From: JAYTXL01 sp043742955
GTDB lineage: Bacteria > Verrucomicrobiota > Verrucomicrobiia > Limisphaerales > JAYTXL01
DNA: 48,898 bases
NCBI GenBank assembly: GCA_043742955.1
Contig: JAYTXL010000005.1
Span: forward strand, 1-48,898
Direction of reading: 5' to 3'
The translations under genes and the position numbers were made by a program. The notes beneath the pieces are model-generated. The model searched no databases. It worked only from the letters and a program-made list of their open reading frames with translations, and was not told the DNA's origin. Positions 31,252 through 39,531 of the stretch are shown here, piece by piece (position 1 is the first letter of the stretch; each line of letters opens with the position of its first letter).

Positions 31252-32844
31252 TCAACGCTTTTCCCGCGTCCGTTCCATCGGCCATTGGCGTGGAATCTTC
31301 AGGTCCAACGGTTCGATGGAGGTCGTGGGGAGATTTTGCGTCACTGCGCGCAAGGCCTGGACATTTTCCGGGCGGGCCAGCAAGGCTGACACGCCGGGCT
31401 GCCACCAAACGGGCACAAAGCCATAGGCCTGCAGGTCCTTGGGCTGGAGGGGATCGCTGGTCAGATCTAGCAGGACGTAATCCACCGGATATTTGCGCAG
31501 GAGCTGATCCCAGCGCGGCCCCACTTTGTAAAAGAAATCCCAGTTCATTACAAAGGTTGAATCGGGGAACGCCGAATTGTAGCGACCATCGCACGAAACC
31601 TTGATGCGCGGGTGCAAACGCCAGGTGACATAACTCCCCCATTGAAAAGGAACGGCCACATTCCCGCGCGCCTCGGCCCGGCTTAAGATATCCGTTTCCC
31701 GCACGGGGTACTGCCCCACGGGGGCAAGCACCAGCCCCGTGCACGCCGGCAGCAATTGTTGCACCGCGATCAGCAAAAGCAGCACATAAACCAGGCTGAC
31801 TCCCAGTGCCGGCCGGAGGGTCCATTTGAATTTCTGCGCCAGCTTTTGACCGGCGGACGACAACACTGTTTGCAGACACGTCGAGGCAAATGCCAGCGAG
31901 CAGATCCCAAAGAATGGCACCAGCCGGCGACTATGCCACCCCAGGTACACTGTGATCGCCAGCATGACCAACCCCGGCCATGACGTGGGGCTGGTTTTAC
32001 GCCATCCCAACGCGAGCACGACCACCGTGAAAAAGAAGGCCAGGCGAAAACCCATAAAGCCGTCCACCTCCCAGAGTGTCAGCGGCCGCCATTCCGAAAG
32101 GTACGGATAGGGATGAAGCACCGACTCGATCACAAAATCCCACAGCTCCATTCCGTATGGATTGAGGAAAGTAGCCAGGATACAACCCAGGGAAGTCCAC
32201 AGCATCGCCCGGCGGAGTTTCGGCTGGGAAAAAGCAAAGACGGTATAAACGCCAATGGCGCCGAAACCAGCCACAAAACCGCCATGGACATTGACCCAAA
32301 ACACCATCATCAACACCAGCATCAGGCCGAGCCAGTATGCCCCCCGCTTCATTCTCTCCAGGCAGTAAAGGGTCAGGGCAAAGCAGACATAGGTAAAAGC
32401 ATGGCTGCGCACCACAATGATATAGGCCGGCAAAATGGCAAATGCCGAGGGAACCGCATAGAGGAGCAGGGCCGGCCAGCGACAGCCCATCATTCTGCCG
32501 AGGTGCAGGCCAATCCCAAGGACCCCAAAAGCCAGGGCCACCTTCAACCCCAGCAGGGCGGTCGGTCCGCCCGCAGCGAGCACCAGATAGAAAATGGCGC
32601 CCGCCCCCCACTCATGCTCGATGTAGTGCGCCAAAGCCGGCGTGAACGCGAAATAATCCTGACGCATCAGCTCACCTTGATCGAACAGGAATGAGCCGAT
32701 GGCCAGTTTCGCCCACAGATCCCCGTCCGCAATGTTGTGGTAAACCAGCACGATACCCCAAGTAATGAAACCCAGGAAAATTGTGAGCGCCGGGAGCGGA
32801 TCGATCCGGGCTTTGGCCGACCACCGCTGAAGGAATGCCTTCAT
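31252..32844 (-). CDS. Polytopic membrane protein (glycosyltransferase 39-like topology)
   Basis: 530 residues from ATG 32844; a TTG four codons upstream is the only alternative. About ten transmembrane segments fill residues 10-380 (for example ALTIFLGFITWGIVLVY, LVLMMVFWVNVHGGFVAGF, GLVMLAITVYLGW). A short extracytoplasmic loop after the first segment has NIADGDLWAKLAIG and a polar stretch typical of PMT/ArnT-like GT-C enzymes, which carry acidic catalytic residues there. The C-terminal soluble part (about 390-530) contains VSCDGRYNSAFPDSTF and YVLLDLTSDPLQPKDL. Similar proteins are annotated only as hypothetical; a GT-C type role is inference. It is 104 bp upstream of the HD gene. Confidence 0.65.
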   Translation of the reverse strand: MKAFLQRWSAKARIDPLPALTIFLGFITWGIVLVYHNIADGDLWAKLAIGSFLFDQGELMRQDYFAFTPALAHYIEHEWGAGAIFYLVLAAGGPTALLGLKVALAFGVLGIGLHLGRMMGCRWPALLLYAVPSAFAILPAYIIVVRSHAFTYVCFALTLYCLERMKRGAYWLGLMLVLMMVFWVNVHGGFVAGFGAIGVYTVFAFSQPKLRRAMLWTSLGCILATFLNPYGMELWDFVIESVLHPYPYLSEWRPLTLWEVDGFMGFRLAFFFTVVVLALGWRKTSPTSWPGLVMLAITVYLGWHSRRLVPFFGICSLAFASTCLQTVLSSAGQKLAQKFKWTLRPALGVSLVYVLLLLIAVQQLLPACTGLVLAPVGQYPVRETDILSRAEARGNVAVPFQWGSYVTWRLHPRIKVSCDGRYNSAFPDSTFVMNWDFFYKVGPRWDQLLRKYPVDYVLLDLTSDPLQPKDLQAYGFVPVWWQPGVSALLARPENVQALRAVTQNLPTTSIEPLDLKIPRQWPMERTREKR

Positions 32845-33362
32845 GTCGCGTCGCAAAGTGCGGAGTCCCGCTGCTGGTTTGTAAACACGCGCGCAGATTT
32901 ATTCCTGTCCGGATTGGTGTCAATCCTGATCGGGATCGACGCGGGCCACCCCCCAGGTTTACCCCAGCTGTCCCGGGTCGCGTCCGGTATCGCTGCCTGA
33001 CGCAAGAGCCGCCATCGCGGCCACCGGGGGGAAGTGCTGACGCGCGAACCAGGCTGGGACCAATTTCAATGTTCCTGGCTTTGCGCACGACTCATTCCGC
33101 CGGGCTGGGAAGCCCGGCTCGACGGCAGGCAAGGATGCCCGCCGCCACGCGGCATAAGGTGCCGAACTGCGGCAGCCGCCAGCTTCCAGCCGGGAAAAGC
33201 ATATCCAAGCCCAACCCTTTGTGGTTAAACCAACCGATGAACGAAAGGTTAACTGGCCTGCCCCACGAAGCCCCGGCAAACCCGGCGCGCGATCCGCTGC
33301 CGGCCAGGGTATATTTTGAGGTCGACGCGTTGCCCCGGCTAAACCGTTAAGCCACCCCCGCC
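32845..33362. other. Intergenic region with clustered GC palindromes
   Basis: 518 bp between the membrane-protein gene and the ABC exporter gene, which diverge from here. The frames open across it have no recognisable sequence. GCCGGGCT-gg-gAAGCCCGGC at 33099-33118 is a strong palindrome, followed by GGC-AGGCAAGGATGCC-CGCC around 33125-33145 and further GCCGCC/GGCGGC pairs to 33180. These resemble REP elements. Promoters for both genes should be here, but no convincing -35/-10 pair was found. Confidence 0.55.
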
Positions 33363-35183
33363 ATGGCCCATCATCCGCATCTCTCCACCAGCGACGATCC
33401 TACGTTCACCGCCAAGCTGCGTTCCACCTGGGAAATCCTCCGGCGCGTCTCCGTTTATCTCCGGCCCTACAAGCTCATGGCGGTGGCCACGACCGGCTGC
33501 GCCATCCTCTCCCTTGCCTTCGCTTTCGCGTTTCCCAAGCTTACCCAATACGTTATCGAAATCATCAGCGGCCAGCAACCCGCCGACCGGCTCGCCCCCG
33601 TCATGGCCGCACTCTTCGCTGCGCTCTTCCTGCGCGACCTCTTCAACAGCCTGCGCATTCGCATCAATAATGTCTTCGAACAAAATGTCATCTTCGACAT
33701 GCGCCGCGATGTCTATGCCCGGTTGCAACGGCTGCCGGTAAACTTTTTTGACCAGCGCGCCTCCGGTGACTTGATGACCCGCGTCCTCGAGGACGTAAAC
33801 GCCGTCGAACGGGTCCTGATCGACGGCACGGAACAAGGCACGGTCGCCATCCTGAGCATATTCGGCGTGATGATCATCCTGTTCTGGCAGAATCCCGTCC
33901 TGGCAGCCGTAGCGCTTATTCCCATCCCCCTGCTGGCGGCAGGAGCCTTGTGTTACACCATGACCGCGCACAAGCGCTACCGCGCGCAACGCCTCGCCGC
34001 AGGTGCCATGAACGCCTTGCTCATGGACAACTTGCAGGGCATCCGCCAAATCAAAGCCTTCGGCCATGAACGTCACGAAGACGCCCGCTTCGCGCAAAAA
34101 GCCGACGACTTGCGCAACGGCACTCTGGGAGTCATGCGCGTCTGGGCGATCTATTCTCCAGCGATGAGTTTCGCGGGCGCGCTCGGCACCGGCCTTGTGC
34201 TCTGGTTCGGCGGGCGGCAAGTGCTGGCCCACACCATGTCGCTGGGCGAACTGGTGGGCTTCCTCTTTTACCTCGCCTTGTTTTACGAGCCGATCGGGCG
34301 GTTGCACGGGCTGAACCAGATGCTCTCCGCGGCGCGTGCCGCCGGCGAACGCGTTTTCGACATCTTCGACGCACCCACGGAACGCACAGATCGAAAGGAA
34401 ACGCTGCGCCTCCCCGTGCGCGGTGAGATCGTGTATGAAAATGTCGGTTTCAGCTACGGCCCCGAACGCGTGGTGTTGAAAAATATTTCCCTGCACGCCC
34501 GCCCCGGCGAGATGATCGCGCTGGTCGGCCCCACGGGCGCGGGCAAATCGACGCTGGTGAACTTGCTGCCCGCCTTTTACGAGGCCACCAATGGACGCAT
34601 CACCATCGACGGCCAGGACGTCAGCAACGTTTCCCTTGAAACCTTGCGCGCGCAGATCAGCGTCGTGAGCCAGGAAGCCTTTCTCTTCAACGGCACGGTG
34701 CGCGAAAACATCCTTTACGGCAAACTCGACGCGACCGAGGCGGAACTCCTCGCCGCCGCGCGGGCCGCGAACTGCCACGAGTTCATCACGCGCCTGCCGC
34801 AAGGCTACGATTCGCGTGTCGGCGAACGTGGCGTGAAGTTGAGCGTCGGCGAGAAGCAGCGCGTCAGCATCGCGCGCGCGCTGCTCAAGAACGCGCCCAT
34901 CCTCATCCTCGACGAAGCCACCGCCAGCGTCGATACCGCGACGGAGAAGCTGATCCAGGAGGCGCTGGAACATTTGATGGCGGGGCGCACGAGCTTCGTG
35001 ATCGCGCATCGACTGAGCACCATCCGCAACGCCAGCCAGATTCTCGTCATGCTTCACGGGGAAATTTCCGAGCGCGGCACGCACGAGGAACTGCTCGCTG
35101 CGGACGGCCTGTATGCGAAGCTCGCGCGCATCCAGAACACCACGTTCATCGAGGAAAGCTTCGAGAAGCTCGCGGTAAATTAG
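33363..35183 (+). CDS. ABC exporter, fused permease-ATPase (MsbA/lipid or multidrug type)
   Basis: 606 residues: six-helix transmembrane domain (about 35-320) plus nucleotide-binding domain. Walker A GPTGAGKST at 389-397, Q-loop VVSQEAFLFNGTVRENI, signature LSVGEKQR at 492-499, Walker B ILILDEA at 512-518, H-loop IAHRLSTI. The signature deviates from LSGGQ (Val for the first Gly, Glu for the second Gln position), a variant seen in some exporters. Works as a homodimer exporting lipid, peptide or drug; MsbA is the closest functional analogue, but the substrate cannot be assigned. No accessory genes; its end overlaps the convergent hydrolase gene by 4 bp. Confidence 0.9.
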   Translation: MAHHPHLSTSDDPTFTAKLRSTWEILRRVSVYLRPYKLMAVATTGCAILSLAFAFAFPKLTQYVIEIISGQQPADRLAPVMAALFAALFLRDLFNSLRIRINNVFEQNVIFDMRRDVYARLQRLPVNFFDQRASGDLMTRVLEDVNAVERVLIDGTEQGTVAILSIFGVMIILFWQNPVLAAVALIPIPLLAAGALCYTMTAHKRYRAQRLAAGAMNALLMDNLQGIRQIKAFGHERHEDARFAQKADDLRNGTLGVMRVWAIYSPAMSFAGALGTGLVLWFGGRQVLAHTMSLGELVGFLFYLALFYEPIGRLHGLNQMLSAARAAGERVFDIFDAPTERTDRKETLRLPVRGEIVYENVGFSYGPERVVLKNISLHARPGEMIALVGPTGAGKSTLVNLLPAFYEATNGRITIDGQDVSNVSLETLRAQISVVSQEAFLFNGTVRENILYGKLDATEAELLAAARAANCHEFITRLPQGYDSRVGERGVKLSVGEKQRVSIARALLKNAPILILDEATASVDTATEKLIQEALEHLMAGRTSFVIAHRLSTIRNASQILVMLHGEISERGTHEELLAADGLYAKLARIQNTTFIEESFEKLAVN

Positions 35184-36037
35184 TTCGCCATTGCCGGATC
35201 AGTGACCGGGGGCGCGCTGTTCATCCATTGCCGCACCTGCTCCGCCGCCGCCTTTGGCGCGGTGCCGAGAACATTGTGATCCGCCTTCCAGATGATGTTG
35301 CTGGCGTGATAGCCGGGACAATTTCGCTTCAACCATGGTCGCACGAATGGCCACGGCACCACCGGATCGAACAAACCGCTCAACTGGCACACCGGTAGTC
35401 GGACTTGCCGCGCGATCTCTCGCGGATCGTTCGCGGCGATGAGGTGGAGGCGGTGTACTGCGGTTTGCTTGTCCAATTCCGTGCGGCGGGCGACGAATTC
35501 TTGGATGCTGGCCAGCGTTTCCGGCGCTTGCCGATGACGGAAGCGCGCATATTTCGCGTAGAAAAACAACAGCCGCGTCAGCCACGTCAGCGAGACGCCG
35601 TGGGAGAACTGGCCGGCGGCGCGCACACCGAACTTGAACGGATGCTTCACGAATCCACCGGCGAGGATCACGCCGTCCGGAGTGAAGTGAGAAGTGCGAG
35701 GGGCGAAGAGCGAAGGACTCACGTCAACGCTCACTCCTCGCACCTCATTCCTCGCCCTTCCCAAAAGGGGCCAGACGATTTGCGAGCCGAACGATTCCCC
35801 CAGCAGCCAGCCCTGCGTGATGCCCTGCTCCAACAGCGCGGCTTCGATGGCGTTGGCGTAATCCTCCAGCGACCACGTGAGCGTGCGCGGATAAGTGAAC
35901 TCCACGAAACGCACGCGCCCGGCCAGCGCCAGCCGGAAACTGGTCACCAGCGTCCAGTCCCCGTGCAGGCCCGGTAAGTAAACCAAGGCTGGTAGCGATG
36001 CGTCGCCGTGGATGCGCAGTTGGAGTTCTTCAGGCAT
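35180..36037 (-). CDS. Alpha/beta hydrolase with in-frame heptamer-repeat insert
   Basis: 285 residues. Fold landmarks: VYLPGLHGDWTL with the oxyanion loop, nucleophile Ser in LLGESFGSQIVWPLL, acid around LSGLFDPVVPW, His in KADHNVLG. Between the nucleophile elbow and the next strand (DGVILAGGF) lies a stretch, RNEVRGVSVDVSPSLFAP and following, encoded by the heptamer array at 35684-35757; it should form an exposed loop and may be tolerated. Substrate unknown. The gene converges with the ABC exporter gene (4-bp overlap). A 117-bp piece of it (35522-35638) is duplicated at 36521-36637. Upstream (36058-36107) there is a CAAAGCAAC/GTTGCTTTG inverted repeat. Confidence 0.82.
   Translation of the reverse strand: MPEELQLRIHGDASLPALVYLPGLHGDWTLVTSFRLALAGRVRFVEFTYPRTLTWSLEDYANAIEAALLEQGITQGWLLGESFGSQIVWPLLGRARNEVRGVSVDVSPSLFAPRTSHFTPDGVILAGGFVKHPFKFGVRAAGQFSHGVSLTWLTRLLFFYAKYARFRHRQAPETLASIQEFVARRTELDKQTAVHRLHLIAANDPREIARQVRLPVCQLSGLFDPVVPWPFVRPWLKRNCPGYHASNIIWKADHNVLGTAPKAAAEQVRQWMNSAPPVTDPAMAN
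35684..35757. repeat. Back-to-back inverted heptamer arrays (hairpin) inside hydrolase gene
   Basis: Five GAAGNGC-type units (gaagtga, gaagtgc, gaggggc, gaagagc, gaaggac; 35684-35718), an 11-bp spacer, then four units in reverse orientation (ctcactc, ctcgcac, ctcattc, ctcgccc; 35730-35757). It keeps the reading frame open. It looks like the inverted flanks of the four-helix-bundle cassette but with no gene between them. Confidence 0.8.
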
Positions 36038-36314
36038 GTATCTGAACAGCCAAGAAGCAAAGCAACGAAAAGAAAGATATTCCCCTCTTCGTTCCCCGGT
36101 TGCTTTGTTGTAAATATCCCTCCACTACTGTTCTCATGCGCCGAACGTGGTATCAAATTCCGATGGATTCAAGCGCGGCGTGAACACGCCCGCCAGTTCA
36201 ACGCCTCCAGTGGCGCAAAAGTTCGGCGGGGTGAGGTGAGGCGGAAGCAACTTTCTCCCCCACCGGTCTTCAAGAAACTTGCCAACCCGGCGGCCCGCCG
36301 CTAGGGTTTGCACC

Positions 36315-36515
36315 ATGCAAAGCTGGCTGTCCGACCGCATCAGTTTCGATCCGTCCATCTGCCACGGCAAACCTGTCGTGCGCGGCACACGCGTTCTCGT
36401 CGCCAATGTCGTCGGCGCGGTGGCTGCCGGGCAATCCACCCGTGAGATTTTGCAGGACTATCCTTCCCTTCAGGAACTGGACGTTCGCGCCTGCCTGGAA
36501 TTTGAAGTAAGTTAG
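36315..36515 (+). CDS. DUF433 antitoxin-like protein, truncated
   Basis: 66 residues from ATG 36315. ISFDPSICHGKPVVRGTRVLVANVVGAVAAGQSTREILQDYPSLQELDVRACLEF is the DUF433 pattern (VapB-like, helix-turn-helix), the usual antitoxin partner of DUF5615 PIN-like toxins. Intact members continue about ten residues after the D.RACL block (typically AYAAE...). Here the frame ends at once with EVS because the DNA switches to the duplicated hydrolase fragment at about 36516-36521. No DUF5615 toxin follows. Likely an orphaned, clipped antitoxin; the core fold may survive. Confidence 0.7.
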   Translation: MQSWLSDRISFDPSICHGKPVVRGTRVLVANVVGAVAAGQSTREILQDYPSLQELDVRACLEFEVS

Positions 36516-36520
36516 TTTTT

Positions 36521-36637
36521 CGGCGCTTGCCGATGACGGAAGCGCGCATACTTCGCGTAGAAAAACAACAGCCGCGTCAGCCACGTCAGCGAGACGCCGT
36601 GGCAGAACCGGCTGGCAGCGCGCACACCGAACTTGAA
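36521..36637 (-). repeat. Duplicated fragment of the alpha/beta hydrolase gene
   Basis: Aligns without gaps to 35522-35638 (offset 999) with about five mismatches, roughly 96% identity, same orientation. In the minus frame it encodes FKFGVRAA...GVSLTWLTRLLFFYAKYARFRHRQAP. It sits between the clipped DUF433 gene and the lipase gene, so its insertion probably removed the DUF433 tail and any toxin gene. Confidence 0.85.
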
Positions 36638-36642
36638 GGTTC

Positions 36643-37398
36643 TCATCCACAATCGGGCAACGCGGGACGCTGAAAGCGGCCGTGCGCAAGAAAATACGCC
36701 GTCTGCGCCTGCGTCCGGGCATCCCACTTGATGCCCAGGTGGGAGCGATGCACGACCAAATGATCCTGCATGCCGGCGATGCGTGTGCTCGTGACGGCCA
36801 CCTTGCCATCATCCGGACCGGGCAGGAATGCGGAGGCAATGGGATTGAGCGAACGGTCGCCGGCAATGACTCCTAGCTCAAAAGCCACCGGCCCCAGCTG
36901 CTTCGGAACGTCGCCGGGTGATGTGCCCAGCCGGGCGAGATTGGGACCGGCCAGCCGCCGGGCAAGCGAATTCCGGCGCGCGGAATCGGCAAGTTCGGAC
37001 CCTTGGTTCGGGGGCGCGAGCATGACGACGCGGCCCAGTTTTGGAAAATCGTGGTTGGCCAGATATTGCCGCACCAGCAGACCGCCGAAGGAGTGGGTGA
37101 CGAAATGAACCCGCGCCACTTCCGCAGGGAGCCGCGTCGCCAGAGCGTTGTGCAAATGCACGTCGGCAAGTTGCTCGAGGGGAACCCGCAGGGAAGGGTA
37201 ACCGATGTTCACCACGCGGTAACCCTGCCGCACCAAGGCGTGCTCCATGACCCTCATGGCAGTGGGCGTGCGACCAAGTCCATGCAGCAGCACGACACAT
37301 TCGGCGGCAGGCGCGTCGCCGGGGGCCGCTCCTGCCTTCGGCGTCCACCATAAGGCGAAGCCCATCAGGGCGGCCAGCGTGAGCATCAATCCAGGCAT
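36643..37398 (-). CDS. Secreted or membrane-anchored lipase/alpha-beta hydrolase
   Basis: 251 residues with an N-terminal hydrophobic segment (LMLTLAALMGFALWW) ending near AGAAPG, a signal peptide or anchor. CVVLLHGLGRTPTAMRVMEHAL has the oxyanion HG; the nucleophile is Ser in VHFVTHSFGGLLVRQYL; APPNQGSELAD follows; Asp and His are expected around DGKVAVTST and VVHRSHLGI. This is the EstA/PGAP1-like triacylglycerol-lipase group. It starts 3 bp after the stop of the Aas-like gene and so is the last gene of the MarR operon. It could trim or release acyl chains of the product made upstream (inference). Confidence 0.82.
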   Translation of the reverse strand: MPGLMLTLAALMGFALWWTPKAGAAPGDAPAAECVVLLHGLGRTPTAMRVMEHALVRQGYRVVNIGYPSLRVPLEQLADVHLHNALATRLPAEVARVHFVTHSFGGLLVRQYLANHDFPKLGRVVMLAPPNQGSELADSARRNSLARRLAGPNLARLGTSPGDVPKQLGPVAFELGVIAGDRSLNPIASAFLPGPDDGKVAVTSTRIAGMQDHLVVHRSHLGIKWDARTQAQTAYFLAHGRFQRPALPDCG

Positions 37399-37401
37399 GG
37401 G

Positions 37402-39522
37402 CTAAACAAATTTCTGCAATTCACGATGGTTCACCTTGCCGGTTCCCAGCTTGGGGATTTCACGGACAACCTTGATCTCGCGCGGCACGCAAAGATTCGT
37501 CAGCCCTTTGGCTTTGATGGCTTCGCGGATTTCAGCAAGGGTGAGCTTCGGTTCGTTGGTCACGGCGATGAGCGCCTCGCCTTTGTCCTCATCCGGACGG
37601 GTCAGAACGGCTACCTGGCAGCGCAGGCCGTAGTGCGGAAATGCCCCGGCCAGTGCGTCCTCGACCGCCGCCAGACTCACCATCTCGCCGCTCACCTTGG
37701 CAAACCGTTTCAGCCGGCCACGGATATGCACATAGCCATCGGCATCCACGCTCACGATGTCGCCGGTGTCATACCAGCCGCCGAGCGCTTGAAACGCGGC
37801 GTTGGCATCGGCGTTCAAATAGCCCTTCATCACATTCGGCCCGCGCAGGAAAAGCCGCCCGCCATCTTCAACACCCTCAACCCGCTCCAGTTTGTATTCG
37901 ATGCCAGGCAGAAGCCGGCCCACGCAGCCGTGCTTGGGCGTCAAAGGCGTGTTGACACTCACACAGGGCGAGCACTCCGTCGCCCCATAGCCTTCGAGGA
38001 TGCGTACGCCGTATTTGAGCGACCAGGTGTGCGCCGTGGCTTCCTGAAGCTTCTCGGCGGCGGCGAACATGTATCTCATGCTGCGGAAATCATACGGGTG
38101 CGCCTTGCGCGCGTAGCCGTTGAGGAACGTGTTCGTGCTGAGAAAGATCGTGCAATCCCGGTCGTAAAACGCACTCGGCACGACGCGGTAGTGCAGCGGT
38201 GAAGGATAAATGAACACGTAAAAACCACGCACCAACGGCAGCAGCAGGCCGACTGTCAACCCGAAGCTGTGGAAGAGCGGCAGGCAGTTGAACAATCGGT
38301 CGGTGTCCATCAAGTCGGTGACGCCGAGCATCTGGCGGATGTTGGCGAGAATGTTTCGATGGGTCAGCTCCACGCCTTTGGGCACGCCCTCGGAACCGCT
38401 GGTGAACAGAATGACGGCGGTGTCGCTGGCGGTTTGTGGATTGTGGATTACGGATTGCGGATGGATGGAAATACAGAGCAGAGAGCCGAGCTTCTGGGCA
38501 ATGTTGATCCGCGCGCGCAGGTCTTCGAGGTAGAGGAGTTTGATACCCGCTTCGGCAAACGGCTCCTCCTTTAGCTTGGCGCGCTCCAGAAACTTTCGCG
38601 AGGTGACGATGTGTTTCAGCCCGGCCAGTTGGGCACAGGCGAGCATGGTGGCCATGCCCGTGGAGTAATTCAGAATGGCCGGCACCTTGCCCAGGCTCCA
38701 TAAGGCCAGCAGCGTGACCGGTGTGGCGTTGACGTTGGGCAACAAGACCCCGACCTGATCCCCGTCGCACACCTTCTTAAACTGCTTCGCCATCAAATCC
38801 GTTCCGACGAGCAGACGCCGATAGGACAGTTCCGTGTACGTCGCGTCTTCCAAAATGATCTGGTGCGGACGATCCCGCGCGACTTCGGCAATCGCGGCGA
38901 GGACATTCCCGGGACCGAACTCCATTTCAACGTGAAACTGCTGGTCAACCAACCGGTCACGCAGCCAATTGGTCATGTGCGCGCGGGCCTGCGCCATGCT
39001 GACATTGTCCCGTTTATGCGGCGTCAGCACTTCACTGAAATGCGCCGTCACGGTCGGAAACCATTGCTTCCAGCCGGGATGCTCGCACTTCAGCACACGT
39101 TGTGCGCCGCGCAAATAACAGGTGATGACCTTGGCCTGCGTCTTGACCAGCAGGAAGCCCGTGCCGTCGAAAACCTTCATCAACGAGCCGGTGCGGGAAA
39201 GACGGCCTTCGGGGAAGAGCACGAGCCGCCCGCCTGTTTGCAGATACTCCGCCATGCGCTTGATGGCGTACGGCGACGCGGTGTCCACCGGGAAGGTGCG
39301 GTCATTGAGCATGACTTTTCGATGCAGCCAGCTCGTCTGTGCTGCCGTGCTGGAGACGACGAATTTCCAGTCTTTGTCCATCAGCACGACCAGGAAAAGC
39401 CAGTCAATCCATGAAACATGGTTGGGCAACAGCAGCACCGGGCCAGGCGTATTGAGCACCGCGGTGTTATACGCGCGGAAGCGAAACAGGATTCGTAACA
39501 GGAGATGGAACAAGGCTCTCAT
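37402..39522 (-). CDS. Fused lysophospholipid acyltransferase / acyl-ACP synthetase (Aas-like)
   Basis: 706 residues. The N-terminal PlsC domain (1 to about 195) has NHVSWID (HX4D: His35, Asp40) and FPEGRLSRTG. The C-terminal AMP-forming domain (about 215-706) has VILFTSGSEGVPKG (P-loop), YGATECSP, GWYDTGDIV and the catalytic Lys in KLGTGKVNHREL. E. coli Aas (719 residues) has the same order: it activates fatty acids on ACP and acylates lysophosphatidylethanolamine. The lplT flippase partner is absent. An insertion, HPQSVIHNPQ, just before the P-loop is encoded by a heptamer array (38435-38462). The gene starts 9 bp after the GNAT-aminotransferase stop and precedes the lipase by 3 bp. Here it may load acyl-ACP for the GNAT domain and O-acylate the product. 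Confidence 0.9.
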   Translation of the reverse strand: MRALFHLLLRILFRFRAYNTAVLNTPGPVLLLPNHVSWIDWLFLVVLMDKDWKFVVSSTAAQTSWLHRKVMLNDRTFPVDTASPYAIKRMAEYLQTGGRLVLFPEGRLSRTGSLMKVFDGTGFLLVKTQAKVITCYLRGAQRVLKCEHPGWKQWFPTVTAHFSEVLTPHKRDNVSMAQARAHMTNWLRDRLVDQQFHVEMEFGPGNVLAAIAEVARDRPHQIILEDATYTELSYRRLLVGTDLMAKQFKKVCDGDQVGVLLPNVNATPVTLLALWSLGKVPAILNYSTGMATMLACAQLAGLKHIVTSRKFLERAKLKEEPFAEAGIKLLYLEDLRARINIAQKLGSLLCISIHPQSVIHNPQTASDTAVILFTSGSEGVPKGVELTHRNILANIRQMLGVTDLMDTDRLFNCLPLFHSFGLTVGLLLPLVRGFYVFIYPSPLHYRVVPSAFYDRDCTIFLSTNTFLNGYARKAHPYDFRSMRYMFAAAEKLQEATAHTWSLKYGVRILEGYGATECSPCVSVNTPLTPKHGCVGRLLPGIEYKLERVEGVEDGGRLFLRGPNVMKGYLNADANAAFQALGGWYDTGDIVSVDADGYVHIRGRLKRFAKVSGEMVSLAAVEDALAGAFPHYGLRCQVAVLTRPDEDKGEALIAVTNEPKLTLAEIREAIKAKGLTNLCVPREIKVVREIPKLGTGKVNHRELQKFV
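38435..38462 (+). repeat. Heptamer array (TGTGGAT unit) inside the Aas-like gene
   Basis: Four contiguous 7-bp units: tgtggat, tgtggat, tacggat, tgcggat. They are translated on the minus strand just upstream of the AMP-binding P-loop and keep the frame open. Confidence 0.75.
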
Positions 39523-39531
39523 AGGGTGGTG

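Noticed and set aside
32835..33350. 171-codon plus frame in the gap before the ABC exporter
   Set aside because: Pro/Arg-rich sequence running through palindromes; no start signals or domain; treated as noncoding.
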